Shown here: positions 45,775-56,500 of the stretch, one piece after another
Layout: the number at the start of each line of letters is the position of its first letter
Numbering within the stretch: position 1 is the first letter of the stretch
Source of the DNA: an uncultured Flavobacteriales bacterium
GTDB lineage: Bacteria > Bacteroidota > Bacteroidia > Flavobacteriales_D > Parvicellaceae
Length of the DNA stretch: 64,000 nt
Assembly: GCA_943787535.1 (NCBI GenBank)
Contig: CALSMU010000010.1
Coordinates: forward strand, 141,905 to 205,904
Direction of reading: 5' to 3'
Notes under the pieces: generated by a model
The model's input: only the letters and a program-made list of their open reading frames with translations
What the model was told of the DNA's origin: nothing
The model's database searches: none
Translations under genes and position numbers: made by a program

Positions 45775-46425
45775 TTAATTCTCGTTGATTAGCTTTACCG
45801 AGAGCAACAGTTTTGTTTTGATTATCGCTTGTTCTTCGGTAAAAGCCTTGTCTAAGTTCATATTGGCATATGTATTGAACGATTGATTATGAATAAATTG
45901 GTCTAAAACTGCATCTGTATTAACGTCTAATTCGATAATGTTACTTCCATCACTTACATTCATCAGTTCTCCAATCTTAACGGCGTTGTGCGGTGCAGAT
46001 GTGTTGTTGGGGTCTTGTAAGATAAATTGACTAGCGTCTGTTACGCTACTATCAGTTACATAAATTTCTACATTTTCCAACATACCAAAATCACAATCCG
46101 TAATATTCGTAAGTTCCATTACGATAGACTTTGGTTGAATATCATAGGTTAAATAAGCATATGGATTTGGATTTTGAGTAGGCACGAACGACTCGAAATT
46201 AACTATTCCTTCCTCATTTACTAATGGTATTGAGGGAATAGTCATACAATTAATAAGGTCGGGAATCCATGAGAACTCACTATTTGGAATAATCAAAGTA
46301 ATGTTTTCTTCTAGTTCAAATTGCGTTACTTCATATTCAACATTATTTCCTTCAAGCTCTTCAAGCTTAACACAAGAAATTGATAAGACGCTTGCAATGA
46401 AAAAGAAAATGAGAAATTTTTTCAT
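45775..46425 (-). CDS. Lipoprotein of unknown function
   Basis: The protein has 216 residues. The signal peptide MKKFLIFFFIASVLSISC ends in a lipobox cysteine (C18). An ATG at 46425 fits; longer in-frame starts would place about 37 residues before it. The mature part is beta-rich (ENITLIIPNSEFSWIPD, IELDVNTDAVLDQFI) with no recognised domain. Its stop is 3 bases from the stop of the Smr gene, in convergent orientation. Confidence 0.75.
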   Translation of the reverse strand: MKKFLIFFFIASVLSISCVKLEELEGNNVEYEVTQFELEENITLIIPNSEFSWIPDLINCMTIPSIPLVNEEGIVNFESFVPTQNPNPYAYLTYDIQPKSIVMELTNITDCDFGMLENVEIYVTDSSVTDASQFILQDPNNTSAPHNAVKIGELMNVSDGSNIIELDVNTDAVLDQFIHNQSFNTYANMNLDKAFTEEQAIIKTKLLLSVKLINEN

Positions 46426-46631
46426 GAAAAAATGAATTAGTTTGTATAAAAATACAACGTATTTGTGAGATTTAAAATTTGAGGTTCTTTTTTTATCTAA
46501 AAATATTAGATACATGGGCAACTGAGTAAAATTCAAGGTGTCTATTTACTAACTAAATTAATGAACTGAGCATATCAATTAACATATCTTTAGACAACTC
46601 CGAATTGGATGGCTACCTTGCAGAATCTAAG

Positions 46632-47189
46632 ATGATTACCGAAGAGGAATTAATAGAAGGCTGTAAGAAGGGTAAGCGATGGGCTCAATCAGAGCTATAT
46701 AATCGCTATTCTGCTTCTATGCTGGCTGTTTCCATGCGTTATTGCCGTAACGTATCGGAAGCTGAAGATGCTCTTCAGGAGGCTTTTATTCGTATATTCA
46801 AATATGTGAAAAATTTCAAAGGAAGGCACGAAGGTTCCTTGAGTGCATGGATTAAGACAATAGTTGTTAATACTACGTTAAGTCATAATAGAAACAATAA
46901 AAAACATCATTATACTGAAGACGTCGATGATTTGCATGTAAGTGCAGACCCGGTTCCGCTGTTTGATGATGAAGTTGATGTGTCCAGAAGAAAGCAGGAA
47001 GCCATAATGAAATCAATGCAAAAGTTACCTATTGGCTATAGAACAGTATTTAACTTATATGTTGTTGAGGGCTACACGCACAAAGAAATAGCAGAGATAT
47101 TGGGTATTTCTGAAAACACATCGAAATCGCAATTATCAAAAGCTAGGAAATATTTGAAGAAACTATTAGGAGTAGAAGATAATTTATAA
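46632..47189 (+). CDS. ECF-type RNA polymerase sigma factor
   Basis: The protein has 185 residues. Region 2 is clear (ELYNRYSASMLAVSMRYCRN, then EAEDALQEAFIRIFKYVKNF). Region 4 has LPIGYRTVFNLYVVEGYTHK, EIAEILGISENTSKSQLSKA and RKYLKKLL. I prefer the ATG at 46632 (MITEEELIEGC), the usual ECF start, to an upstream TTG at 46605. It is followed after 16 bases by a membrane protein and then by an adhesin, so it may control them. Confidence 0.92.
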   Translation: MITEEELIEGCKKGKRWAQSELYNRYSASMLAVSMRYCRNVSEAEDALQEAFIRIFKYVKNFKGRHEGSLSAWIKTIVVNTTLSHNRNNKKHHYTEDVDDLHVSADPVPLFDDEVDVSRRKQEAIMKSMQKLPIGYRTVFNLYVVEGYTHKEIAEILGISENTSKSQLSKARKYLKKLLGVEDNL

Positions 47190-47205
47190 ATTTTAATTTA
47201 AGGAA

Positions 47206-48813
47206 ATGGAAGTTAACGACTTTGACAAATTAGTTAAAGAACAGATGTCAAAAATGGAGGTTGTTCCCTCTAAGGGCACGAAGAAAGCGCTTGTTTTCAA
47301 AATGTTCTTCAACAATTTATTCTTATTTCATAAGGTTAAATTGGTTGCTGCGTTGTTTCTCATTAGCAGTGGTGTTTACCTTGGTGTCATTTATTCTGAA
47401 AGTGAAACATCCTCGTTTTCAGAAGTAAATAAGGAATTAATTACGGAGGAAGTAAATGTTAATAAAAGCGTGGTCCAAAACAATAATTCAGCTGATTATT
47501 CAATAAAAGATGAAATTAATTTGGAAGATAATTTGCAGAAAGAAATTGCTCCAAAACAAAATGTAAATAAGGGGAGTATAAAAGAAGATGATGTGAGGAC
47601 TGAATCTTCTTCGAAAAGTAGTAAAGCGAATGAGAGAAAAGAAATCAATAGTTTGACAAAAACAACTACTGAAAAATTGATTAGTTCAAATCAGAAGCAA
47701 GTAAGATCTGATAAAATTGCTGTGAATGTTGCGCAGAAAATAGTTCAAGGACCTGCTAATAAAGATGTTTCAGAAATACTTAGTTCTAAAAGTGATATCG
47801 TGGTTTCTAATCAATCGAAAACTACCGCACCTAATGCAGATAATAATTTTTCTATCAAGCCAAAGATATTTGAGGGTGAGTCTATTCAAAAATTCACTAC
47901 AATAGAACCAGTTTTGATCGAAACGGAAATAGTATTGAATAATTCGTTGCCTAGTCCCATCCTTATTGAGCCAGTAGATGCTTATGTGTCTGACCCTAAG
48001 AAAAGAGGCTTTACAATCGATGCTTACTATTCAATGCTGAATAAAGTTGATATTGACAATGCCCTAGATGATGACTTGTCCGACTATCATTGGGATTTTT
48101 ACAAGGAATATGATTATGTAAAAACGGGGTCAAGAGGTGGAGTGAACATAAATTACAATTGGAATAATTTTAAAATAGGTTCTGGAATTCAACTCAGTAC
48201 GCTACGAGATTATAAGTCCATTTATAAATATTATTTTATGGAAGGATCATCTTCTGGAGGTGTAGTCATACCAGCTGTTTCTAGTGCTGTTGTTTATGGT
48301 GAAGATACTGCGCAGGTTTTTTATGCTGATCCATTGAACAATGAACTGCATGCAGAAATCGAAAATGAATACAATACCTATACCTATTTAAAAGTGCCTT
48401 TGACTTTAGGCTATGAATTTGATTTTAAATATTTGTCCTTAGAACTAAACGGAGGATTTGAATATGGTCATCTAATTAATTCAACTGGTGTCGAAGTTAA
48501 AAGTGGTAGTGTAGTAAATGATCCGGTACCCGTTTATTTTTACAGTGACAAATACATTGGGATGATGTCGCGTAAAAGTGAAAATTTAAACAAACATCAA
48601 TTTGCAATTTTGGCGAATGCAACATTAAGGGTTAGACTATCTCCTTCTTTCGATTTGTATTCATCGGTAAACTATACCCAATCAAAAACGGGTATATATA
48701 AGGATAATTACTTCATGCAGAAAATGCACAAAAATTATGGTGCGAAAATTGGTGTAACCTATTACCTTAACAAAAGATTAACACTTAAGGAAACTACACG
48801 CGCTAGTTTTTAA
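47206..48813 (+). CDS. Membrane protein with cytoplasmic N-terminus and beta-barrel-like C-terminus
   Basis: The protein has 535 residues. A short N-terminal region (DFDKLVKEQMSKMEVV) precedes one hydrophobic segment (VKLVAALFLISSGVYLGVIY, about 46-65). A Ser/Lys/Asn-rich low-complexity stretch of about 200 residues follows, then a C-terminal region with barrel-like strands (GGVNINYNWNNFKIGSGIQL, LKVPLTLGYEFDFKY, GAKIGVTYYLNKRL). The layout suggests an anti-sigma-like inner-membrane anchor joined to an outer-membrane domain. Direct evidence for anti-sigma activity is lacking. Confidence 0.75.
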   Translation: MEVNDFDKLVKEQMSKMEVVPSKGTKKALVFKMFFNNLFLFHKVKLVAALFLISSGVYLGVIYSESETSSFSEVNKELITEEVNVNKSVVQNNNSADYSIKDEINLEDNLQKEIAPKQNVNKGSIKEDDVRTESSSKSSKANERKEINSLTKTTTEKLISSNQKQVRSDKIAVNVAQKIVQGPANKDVSEILSSKSDIVVSNQSKTTAPNADNNFSIKPKIFEGESIQKFTTIEPVLIETEIVLNNSLPSPILIEPVDAYVSDPKKRGFTIDAYYSMLNKVDIDNALDDDLSDYHWDFYKEYDYVKTGSRGGVNINYNWNNFKIGSGIQLSTLRDYKSIYKYYFMEGSSSGGVVIPAVSSAVVYGEDTAQVFYADPLNNELHAEIENEYNTYTYLKVPLTLGYEFDFKYLSLELNGGFEYGHLINSTGVEVKSGSVVNDPVPVYFYSDKYIGMMSRKSENLNKHQFAILANATLRVRLSPSFDLYSSVNYTQSKTGIYKDNYFMQKMHKNYGAKIGVTYYLNKRLTLKETTRASF

Positions 48814-48816
48814 TTC

Positions 48817-51207
48817 ATGAAAAGGTTTTATTGGTTAATACTATCTCTAATCATTGTGCATGGCTTTGCTACTGCTCAATTAGCCACAAACAGCAATGTT
48901 TCAGCTAATTTCTTGGTGGAAAATACATTGCTTGGTGGTGGTGTTACGGCTACTAATATTTCTTACAACGGAGATGTTAATGCAATAGGATCTTTTATTG
49001 GGTCTAACAGTAACATAGGTCTTAATTCAGGTGTTATTATGACTACAGGAACTGTTGAGAATTCAACAACCTTTTTAGGTGCTCAACAAGGTCCTTTTGG
49101 ACCAAATGATAATCCGGGTGCAGGGATGGATAATTCAGCAAATGGAGATGCTTTGTTAGATGGTTTAAGCTCCGCTTCGACAGAGGATGCAGCAATTTTA
49201 GAGTTTGACTTTGAAGCGGTCGGGTCATCCATTTCTTTTCGCTATGTATTTGCTTCTGAAGAATATTTGGAATATGTCAACGCAGGGTTTAATGATGTAT
49301 TTGGTTTTTTTGTTACCGGTCAAAACCCAAATGGAGGAAATTATGCAAACACAAATATTGCTTTAATTCCGGGAACTGCAACTCCAGTTACGATTGATAA
49401 TTTAAACAATATATCCAATGGTCAGTATTACAATAATAATGGCGATGGAAATAGTGCTCCGCAAAATTCTGACAATACAGTGGTTCAGTATGATGGTTTT
49501 ACAGATGTTCTAACCGCATCAGCAGATGTTGTTTGTGGCGAAGTATATCACATTAAAATAGCGATAGCAGATGCTGGGGATGGTCAGTATGATTCCGGTG
49601 TGTTTTTGGAGGCGCAAAGTTTTACAAGTGCATCTCCTATAGCTGTGAATAGTCAAGTTACAACGGTGGGGAATTTATCTGCAAATCAAATTATGGAAGG
49701 TTGTGGGACCGCTGAAATACAATTTATTAGAACTGACTCAATAAACTTTAATCAAACATTTTCACTCTCTTATGGAGGTAGTGCAACCAATGGTGTAGAT
49801 TACACTTCTTTACCCAACACAATTACTTTTCAAGCTGGTCAAACAGCGCAATCTCTAAATATTATTTCTATTTATGATTTATTGGCGGAAGGAACAGAGT
49901 CTCTTTCCATTACAATTACCTACTCTGGCGATTGTGGTCAAAATCAAACGGAAACAATTACATTATGGATTGTAGATCAAACACCCCTTACCTTAGACCT
50001 ATTGGATCAAGTTGTTGTGGATTGCTCAAATGGAGATTCATTGAATTTAATAGCCACGCCTTCAGGTGGTAATCCAGCTTATTACCATTCATGGAGCACG
50101 GGTGCAACTACCTCTTATATAAGCGTAAGCCCTCTTGTTACGACAACTTATTACTTTACTGTTACGGATGAATGTGGTAGCCAATCAGTTTATGATAGTA
50201 TAGAAGTTGTAATACCTATAAACCCACCGTTACTATTAGAGGTTAGTAATGATACTTCAGTTATGTGTCCGAATTCACCTGTGGATTTATTTTCTTCAAT
50301 TACTGGAGGAGCAGGGGGATATAGTTGGTCATGGAGTAATGGCAGTTCTCAACAAGATATATCTATACAGATAATGGAAACTAACCAGTATGATTTGACT
50401 GTAACAGACATGTGTGGAGCAACTGTTTTTGATAGTGTTTTGGTAACAGTAGTTCTTCCGGTTATTTCAGCACAGCCTTATGGTGCGACATTAATTTGTC
50501 CTGGAGATTCAGCAGAAATTGGAGTTTTTGTGTCGAATGGGACGGGAGTCTATAACTATAATTGGAATACAAGCGAAACTACCTCTGAAATTATTGTGAC
50601 ACCGGCTACTTCAACTATTTATTATGTAAGTATTACGGATAGTTGCGCAGCTCATTATGAAGTTGTGGAAAATGTTTCGGTAAATATTGATAGGCCCATT
50701 GCAGAATTCACTTTAGGTGCAGATAACATAATAGTAAAGAAACCGATTAACTTTATTAATCAATCGGAAGGCGCAACTAGTTACTATTGGGAGTTTGAGA
50801 ATGGTGAGTTCTCAACAGAGGTGGATCCAACTACGACTTATTACACTGATGGAGCAGTAACAATAATGCTAGTTGCAGAAAATCAAGCAGGATGTTTGGA
50901 TACGGTCTATCACACCTATTATGTTCAACCTGAAATGATATTTTTTGTGCCAAATGCATTTACACCCGATGGAGACGGAAAAAATGATTACTTCGCTGGC
51001 GATGGTGTTGGTGTAAAAGAGTATGAAATGAGTATCTTCAATCGTTGGGGACAAATTATTTATCATTCTGTGGGAAAAAGAGATTCTTGGGATGGACGCG
51101 CAAATGGAATTATGTCTCCTAATGGTGTGTATGTTTGGAAAATTCTGCTAACAGGCTATGACGGCACAGAATACAAAAAAACAGGCCATGTATCTTTAAT
51201 TAGATAA
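48817..51207 (+). CDS. Surface protein with choice-of-anchor L domain and type B T9SS sorting domain
   Basis: The protein has 796 residues with signal peptide MKRFYWLILSLIIVHGFATAQ. Residues of about 25-250 form a choice-of-anchor L domain (NSGVIMTTG, EDAAILEFDFEAVG, FRYVFASEEYLEYV, FNDVFGFFVTGQNP). A Calx-beta-like segment (TNGVDYTSLPNTITFQAGQT) and Ig-like units follow, then a PKD-like stretch (YYWEFENGEFS) and the CHU_C domain (FTPDGDGKNDYF, IFNRWGQIIY, GHVSLIR). It starts 3 bases after the membrane/barrel gene and probably shares the ECF sigma transcript. Confidence 0.9.
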   Translation: MKRFYWLILSLIIVHGFATAQLATNSNVSANFLVENTLLGGGVTATNISYNGDVNAIGSFIGSNSNIGLNSGVIMTTGTVENSTTFLGAQQGPFGPNDNPGAGMDNSANGDALLDGLSSASTEDAAILEFDFEAVGSSISFRYVFASEEYLEYVNAGFNDVFGFFVTGQNPNGGNYANTNIALIPGTATPVTIDNLNNISNGQYYNNNGDGNSAPQNSDNTVVQYDGFTDVLTASADVVCGEVYHIKIAIADAGDGQYDSGVFLEAQSFTSASPIAVNSQVTTVGNLSANQIMEGCGTAEIQFIRTDSINFNQTFSLSYGGSATNGVDYTSLPNTITFQAGQTAQSLNIISIYDLLAEGTESLSITITYSGDCGQNQTETITLWIVDQTPLTLDLLDQVVVDCSNGDSLNLIATPSGGNPAYYHSWSTGATTSYISVSPLVTTTYYFTVTDECGSQSVYDSIEVVIPINPPLLLEVSNDTSVMCPNSPVDLFSSITGGAGGYSWSWSNGSSQQDISIQIMETNQYDLTVTDMCGATVFDSVLVTVVLPVISAQPYGATLICPGDSAEIGVFVSNGTGVYNYNWNTSETTSEIIVTPATSTIYYVSITDSCAAHYEVVENVSVNIDRPIAEFTLGADNIIVKKPINFINQSEGATSYYWEFENGEFSTEVDPTTTYYTDGAVTIMLVAENQAGCLDTVYHTYYVQPEMIFFVPNAFTPDGDGKNDYFAGDGVGVKEYEMSIFNRWGQIIYHSVGKRDSWDGRANGIMSPNGVYVWKILLTGYDGTEYKKTGHVSLIR

Positions 51208-51250
51208 CACTTCTAATAATATTGGATCTTTATTTTCGTTTATTTGTTTT

Positions 51251-51985
51251 ATGAAAATAGTGACTTTATTTCTTATCGTATTTTGTTTTAACTGTTGTTC
51301 AAGTGGTCAAGATAGCGTTGAAAAAATTCGTAAATATTACACTGATCATACTATTGATAACTTATCTAGTATTTCGCATGGTAGCGTTTCTAATGGTAGT
51401 TTGGAGCATGGAAAGTTAATTCCTTATTATGGAAGCAACTATTCTTATTTCGATACTACAAGTTATTTTTCAGGCAGAGCATTTTTACATCAGGATGTTT
51501 TGGCCTTCACATTAAAAGCTTACAAAAATTTGGAGAATGTATCAAATCGCTTTTATAGAATAATGGAATGCTCTAATCAAATGGGAGGGAAATTATGGCC
51601 GCATCAAACGCATCAGAATGGGACAAGTATCGATTTTATGATGCCTTTAACAAAAGACTATAAGCCATACTATAATCTTGACGAAATAGGTCTTAGACAC
51701 TATTGGCTTTCGTTTGATGATAATGGAAAGTATTCTGAAGATAAATCTGTAGAAATTGATTTTGAAGCAATTGCACAGCATATTTTATTATTGAATGAAG
51801 CGGCTAATGAAAAAGGATGGAAAATTAAGAAGGTTATTATTAAAATCGAGTTAAAAGATGAATTGTATGCAACTCCCTCAGGTAAAAAGCTAAAAGCAAA
51901 AGGGATATACGTAGTGCAAGGTTTGTCTAAAATGGTTAATGCTCTTCATGACGACCACTATCATATTGATTTTGCTAAAGTTTAA
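51251..51985 (+). CDS. MepA-like (LAS family) murein endopeptidase
   Basis: The protein has 244 residues. The N-terminal signal includes FCFNCCSSGQ, which could be a lipoprotein signal. Zinc-binding residues fit the M74/LAS pattern: H121 and D128 in WPHQTHQNGTSIDF, and H236/H238 in the C-terminal HDDHYHIDF. It probably cleaves peptidoglycan cross-links in the periplasm. Distinctive MepA residues between these motifs are only partly conserved, so it may be a divergent subfamily. Confidence 0.8.
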   Translation: MKIVTLFLIVFCFNCCSSGQDSVEKIRKYYTDHTIDNLSSISHGSVSNGSLEHGKLIPYYGSNYSYFDTTSYFSGRAFLHQDVLAFTLKAYKNLENVSNRFYRIMECSNQMGGKLWPHQTHQNGTSIDFMMPLTKDYKPYYNLDEIGLRHYWLSFDDNGKYSEDKSVEIDFEAIAQHILLLNEAANEKGWKIKKVIIKIELKDELYATPSGKKLKAKGIYVVQGLSKMVNALHDDHYHIDFAKV

Positions 51986-52041
51986 CCTTTCTTTAAGGAG
52001 AGTATGGTGAAAATAAAAAAGGACTATGTTAGAAAAACCTA

Positions 52042-53245
52042 TTATACTCTTCCCGGATAAATCTTTAAGGCTTCTTCCAAACAAACAACAGCATTTACCA
52101 AAGCTTCTTTGTTTAAGACATAGGCAATTCTAACCTCTTGCTGTCCCGCTCCTTTTGTTGCATAAAAACCAGTTGCAGGAGCTAAGCATTACTGTTTGTC
52201 CGTTATAATCAAATTCTTCCAAGTAACCATTGGCAAAATTTATCTGCATTGTCAATTGGTAATTTTGCAATTGCGTAAAAAGCTCCTTTAGGTTTAGGGC
52301 AAGTAACACCTTCAATTTTATTCAAACCATCTAACAACTATGTCTCTTCGTTCAACGTATTCTTCAATAACATCATCGAAATAGCTTTGCGGAGTTGCCA
52401 AAGCAGCTTCACCCGCTATTTGACCAAAAGTAGGAGGGCTTAATCTAGCTTGACCAAATTTTAGAGCCATTGCCATAAGTTCTGCATTTTTACTAATTAA
52501 AGCGCCAACCCTAGCTCCACACATGCTGTACCTTTTAGAAACAGAATCAACCAAAACTACATTGTTTTCGATGCCTTGTAATTGTAAACAAGAATAGTGC
52601 TCAGCACCATCGTAACAGAATTCTCGATAAACTTCATCTGCAAATAAAAATAAATCATGTTTTTTTACAATATCTCGCAGTGTTTCTAATTCTTCTCTTA
52701 CTGTATAAATAACCGGTAGGATTACCTGGGTTGCAAATCAAAATACCTTTCGTTTTTGGAGTAATCAATTTTTCAAACTCACTAATTGGAGGAAGCGCAA
52801 ATCCATCTTCAATTTTTGCAGTTACCGGAACTACATTTACGCCTGCAGTTACACCAAATCCGTTATAGTTTGCATAAAAAGGCTCTGGAACAATTAATTC
52901 ATCACCAGGTTCCAAGCACGTTTGAAAAGCAAATATTAAAGCTTCCGAACCTCCCGTAGTGATCATTATTTCATTGTTTGGATTTAAATTTATTCCAAAG
53001 TTTTTATAATAATCAGAAAGCCCTTCTCTATAAGATTGGAAGCCTGCAGAATGGCTGTATTCCACTACTTTTAAATCTAGATTTTTCATTTTATCAAGCA
53101 CAACTTGAGGTGTTTCAATATCTGGTTGACCAATGTTTAAATGATGCACCTTTTTTCCATCCTTTTTCGCTTGCTCCGCATAAGGAACTAATTTACGAAT
53201 AGGTGAGGCTGGCATTGAATGAGCTTTACTTGCTATTTTTGGCAT
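52042..53245 (-). pseudogene. Class I/II aminotransferase with four single-base frameshifts
   Basis: The conceptual protein (about 400 residues) is a PLP-dependent fold-type I aminotransferase: MPKIASKAHSMPASPIRKLV, TTGGSEALIFAF, EPFYANYNGFG, ICNPGNPTGYLYS, FADEVYREFCY, VDSVSKRYSMCGARVGAL, then APATGFYATKGAGQQEVRIA and EEALKIYPGRV at the end. Four frameshifts break it, each a doubled base: near 52698, 52333, 52219 and 52184. Removing one base at each restores a full-length gene with no other defect. This looks like sequence error rather than decay, though a true pseudogene is possible. Confidence 0.85.
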
Positions 53246-53527
53246 AACTTTATTATTTGGTCGGCAAAAATATTAAAATTACACATATTTCAAATAATAA
53301 AAAGCCATTTATAAAGTACCTTATAAAAAATATATTATTGGCGTTTTTTATAATGTTAATGGTCCCCGCTTGAAAATCAGAAACAACCTCTTTTTTGACG
53401 ATAAGAAATTTCAAATCGATTATTTTATTTAGTGTCAATTCGAAGCAACTATTTATTAACAAGTATTGAATTACTCAATACGATTTCTTAATTTTAGACT
53501 CCCGAAATTTTATACCCAAACAGGAAT

Positions 53528-56500
53528 ATGTATTTAATATTTGATACCGAAACAACTGGTCTTCCGAGAGACTTTAAAGCGCCAATTACGGATACTGATA
53601 ATTGGCCGCGTTGTGTGCAAATTGCTTGGCAATTGCATGACGGTATGGGTAAGTTAATTGAATCAAAAGATTACTTGATTCAACCAGAAGGGTATGATAT
53701 CCCTTATAAAGCAGAGGAAATTCACGGTATCTCTACGGACCTAGCAATGGAGCAAGGAATTCCTTTGAAGGATATGCTAATTGAGTTCAACGAAGTGTTA
53801 GGAAGAGCAAAATTTATTGTTGGGCAAAACCTGAAGTTCGATACCAATGTAGTGGGATGTGAGTTTGTTCGTGAAGCGCTTGAAAATGATTTACAGGAGA
53901 CGCCGTTTTGGATACCTGTACAGAAGATACAGCTGCGTTATGTCAAATTCCTGGTGGTAGAGGAGGTAAATTTAAATTACCAACCTTAACAGAATTACAC
54001 CAATATCTATTTAATGAACCATTTGGTGAGGCGCACAATGCAACTGCCGATGTAGAAGCTACTACCCGTTGCTTTTTGGAGTTAATTAGATTAAGAAACT
54101 ATACTTCTATTCAGCTTCAACAAAATGAAAAATATTTTACTGAATTTACGCAGACAAATACTTCTTCATTTGAGAAAATTGGGTTGAAACATTTAAACCT
54201 TAAAGCAGAAAGCGAAAAAATTCGTAAAAGAAAAGAAGCTGAAGAAGGGGGTGGAGAAGTTTATGTTGATACAGTAGAAAACCTTAAGCGTTTAGAAAAT
54301 GTTACTTTTTCGCATTTACATAATCATACACAGTTTTCCATATTAGAGTCAACGACCAAAGTTGATGCTTTAATTCACAAAGCTGCCGAATTCAGAATGC
54401 CTGCTGTTGGTATGACAGATAGAGGGAATATGATGGCTGCTTTTCATTTTGTAGCGGCTGGGGCAAAGCATAATAAAGGCATTAAAGGGAAAATTAAAGC
54501 ACTTGAAGAAAAACTAGTAAGTGGTAAAATAACTGAATCTTCGGAAAACGAAATCGGTGAAACGATTGAAACAGAAAGAGCCTTAACGGATAGTGAAATA
54601 GATTCTTTTACAATTGATGTTGAAGATTTAAAGAAGCAAATCGTTTTACCAATTGTTGGTAGTGAGTTTCATGTTTGCAAAGACCATAAGGACAAAAGTA
54701 TAAAGGACAATGGATACTTAGTCCCAATGCTAGCCAAGAATAAAAATGGTTATCACAATATTTCAAGAATGTCATCCGCGGGGCATGTAGAAGGCTTTTA
54801 TTATGTTCCTAGAATTGATAAAGATGTTGTTGAAAAATTCAAAGAAGATGTAATTGTATTAACGGGAGGTGTAGATGGGGAAATTCCTCAAATGATTTTA
54901 AATGTTGGGGTCAAGCAAGCAGAAGAATCTTTTGTTTGGTGGCATACAACATTTGGAGAAGATTTTTACGTCGAGTTAAATAGACATGGTATAGATGAAG
55001 AGAAGTTGGTTAATGATACTTTAATAAAGTTTGCTAAGAAATATGGTGTAAAGTGCATTGCAGCGAACAATAATTTTTACTTAGAGCAAGAAAGCTCAAT
55101 TCCGCATGATATTTTAATGTGTGTTAAGGCAGGGGAAAAACAAGCTACTCCCATTGGCAGAGGTCGAGGGTTTAGGAGCGGAATGCCGAATGATAATTAT
55201 TTTTTTAAGTCACAGCAGGAAATGAAACGAGAGTTTGCGGATATCCCAGAAGCGATTGAAAACGTTTCAGAGATAGTTGCGAAATGCGAAAGTTATGTTT
55301 TGGCACGAGATGTTTTATTACCTGCTTTTGATATTCCAGAAGAATTTAGAGACCCAGCTGATTTAAAGGATGCTACTTTAAAGAATGGTGAGAATGCTTA
55401 TTTACGTCATATTGCTTATAAAGGTGCGAAAATTAGATATGGGGAAGATTTATCTGAAGATATAATAGAAAGGTTGGATTTTGAGCTTTCTGTAATTCGA
55501 AATACCGGGTATCCAGGTTATTTTTTAATTGTGGAAGATTTTATTCGAGAAGCGAGAAGAATGAATGTCGCTGTTGGTCCAGGTCGCGGATCTGCAGCAG
55601 GTTCAGTTGTTGCATATTGTACATGGATAACCAATATAGACCCGCTTAAATACAATCTACTTTTTGAGCGGTTCTTAAACCCTGAGCGTATATCGATGCC
55701 CGATATTGATATTGACTTTGATGATGAAGGCCGTGGACGGGTAATTCAATATGTAATTGATAAATATGGGGCGAGCCAAGTTGCTCAAATTATTACTTAC
55801 GGAACTATGGCGGCCAAGTCCTCTATTCGAGACGCGGGTCGTGTATTGGATTTACCATTGCCCGATACAGATAGGGTAGCGAAATTGGTTCCAGATATAA
55901 AATTGAACAAGTTGTTCAGCATGCCGGAAGAGAAATTAGCACAGAAATTGGATTCGGAACAACTAAAAATGGCGGACGAATTGAAGCGTATTTTAGAAGC
56001 TCCAAGTTTGGAAGGTGAAGTGCTTCGTCAAGCCAAAACATTAGAAGGCTCTATGCGAAATACAGGTATTCATGCCTGTGGTGTAATTATTACTCCGAGT
56101 GATATCCGAGAACATGTGCCGGTTGCTTTGGCAAAAGACTCTGAAATGTGGAGCACACAATTCGATAACTCTGTGGTTGAAAATGCTGGACTGCTTAAAA
56201 TGGATTTCTTAGGCCTTAAAACATTAACACTGATTAAAGATACATTGACAATTGTAAAAGCAAGACACAATGTAGATATTGATATTGAGGAAATTCCGTT
56301 GGACGATGATTTGACTTACGCACTTTTTCAAAAAGGTGAAACAGTTGGCGTATTTCAATATGAATCCGTCGGAATGCAGAAGCACTTAAAAGATTTGAAA
56401 CCAACAGAGTTTTCAGATTTGATTGCAATGAATGCTTTATATCGTCCGGGCCCCATAGAATATATACCTTCTTTTATTCGTCGTAAACATGGTGAAGAAG

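Noticed and set aside
53253..53462. 69-codon reverse frame between the aminotransferase and dnaE
   Set aside because: It is AT-rich with no signal or domain; the region looks like a divergent promoter region.
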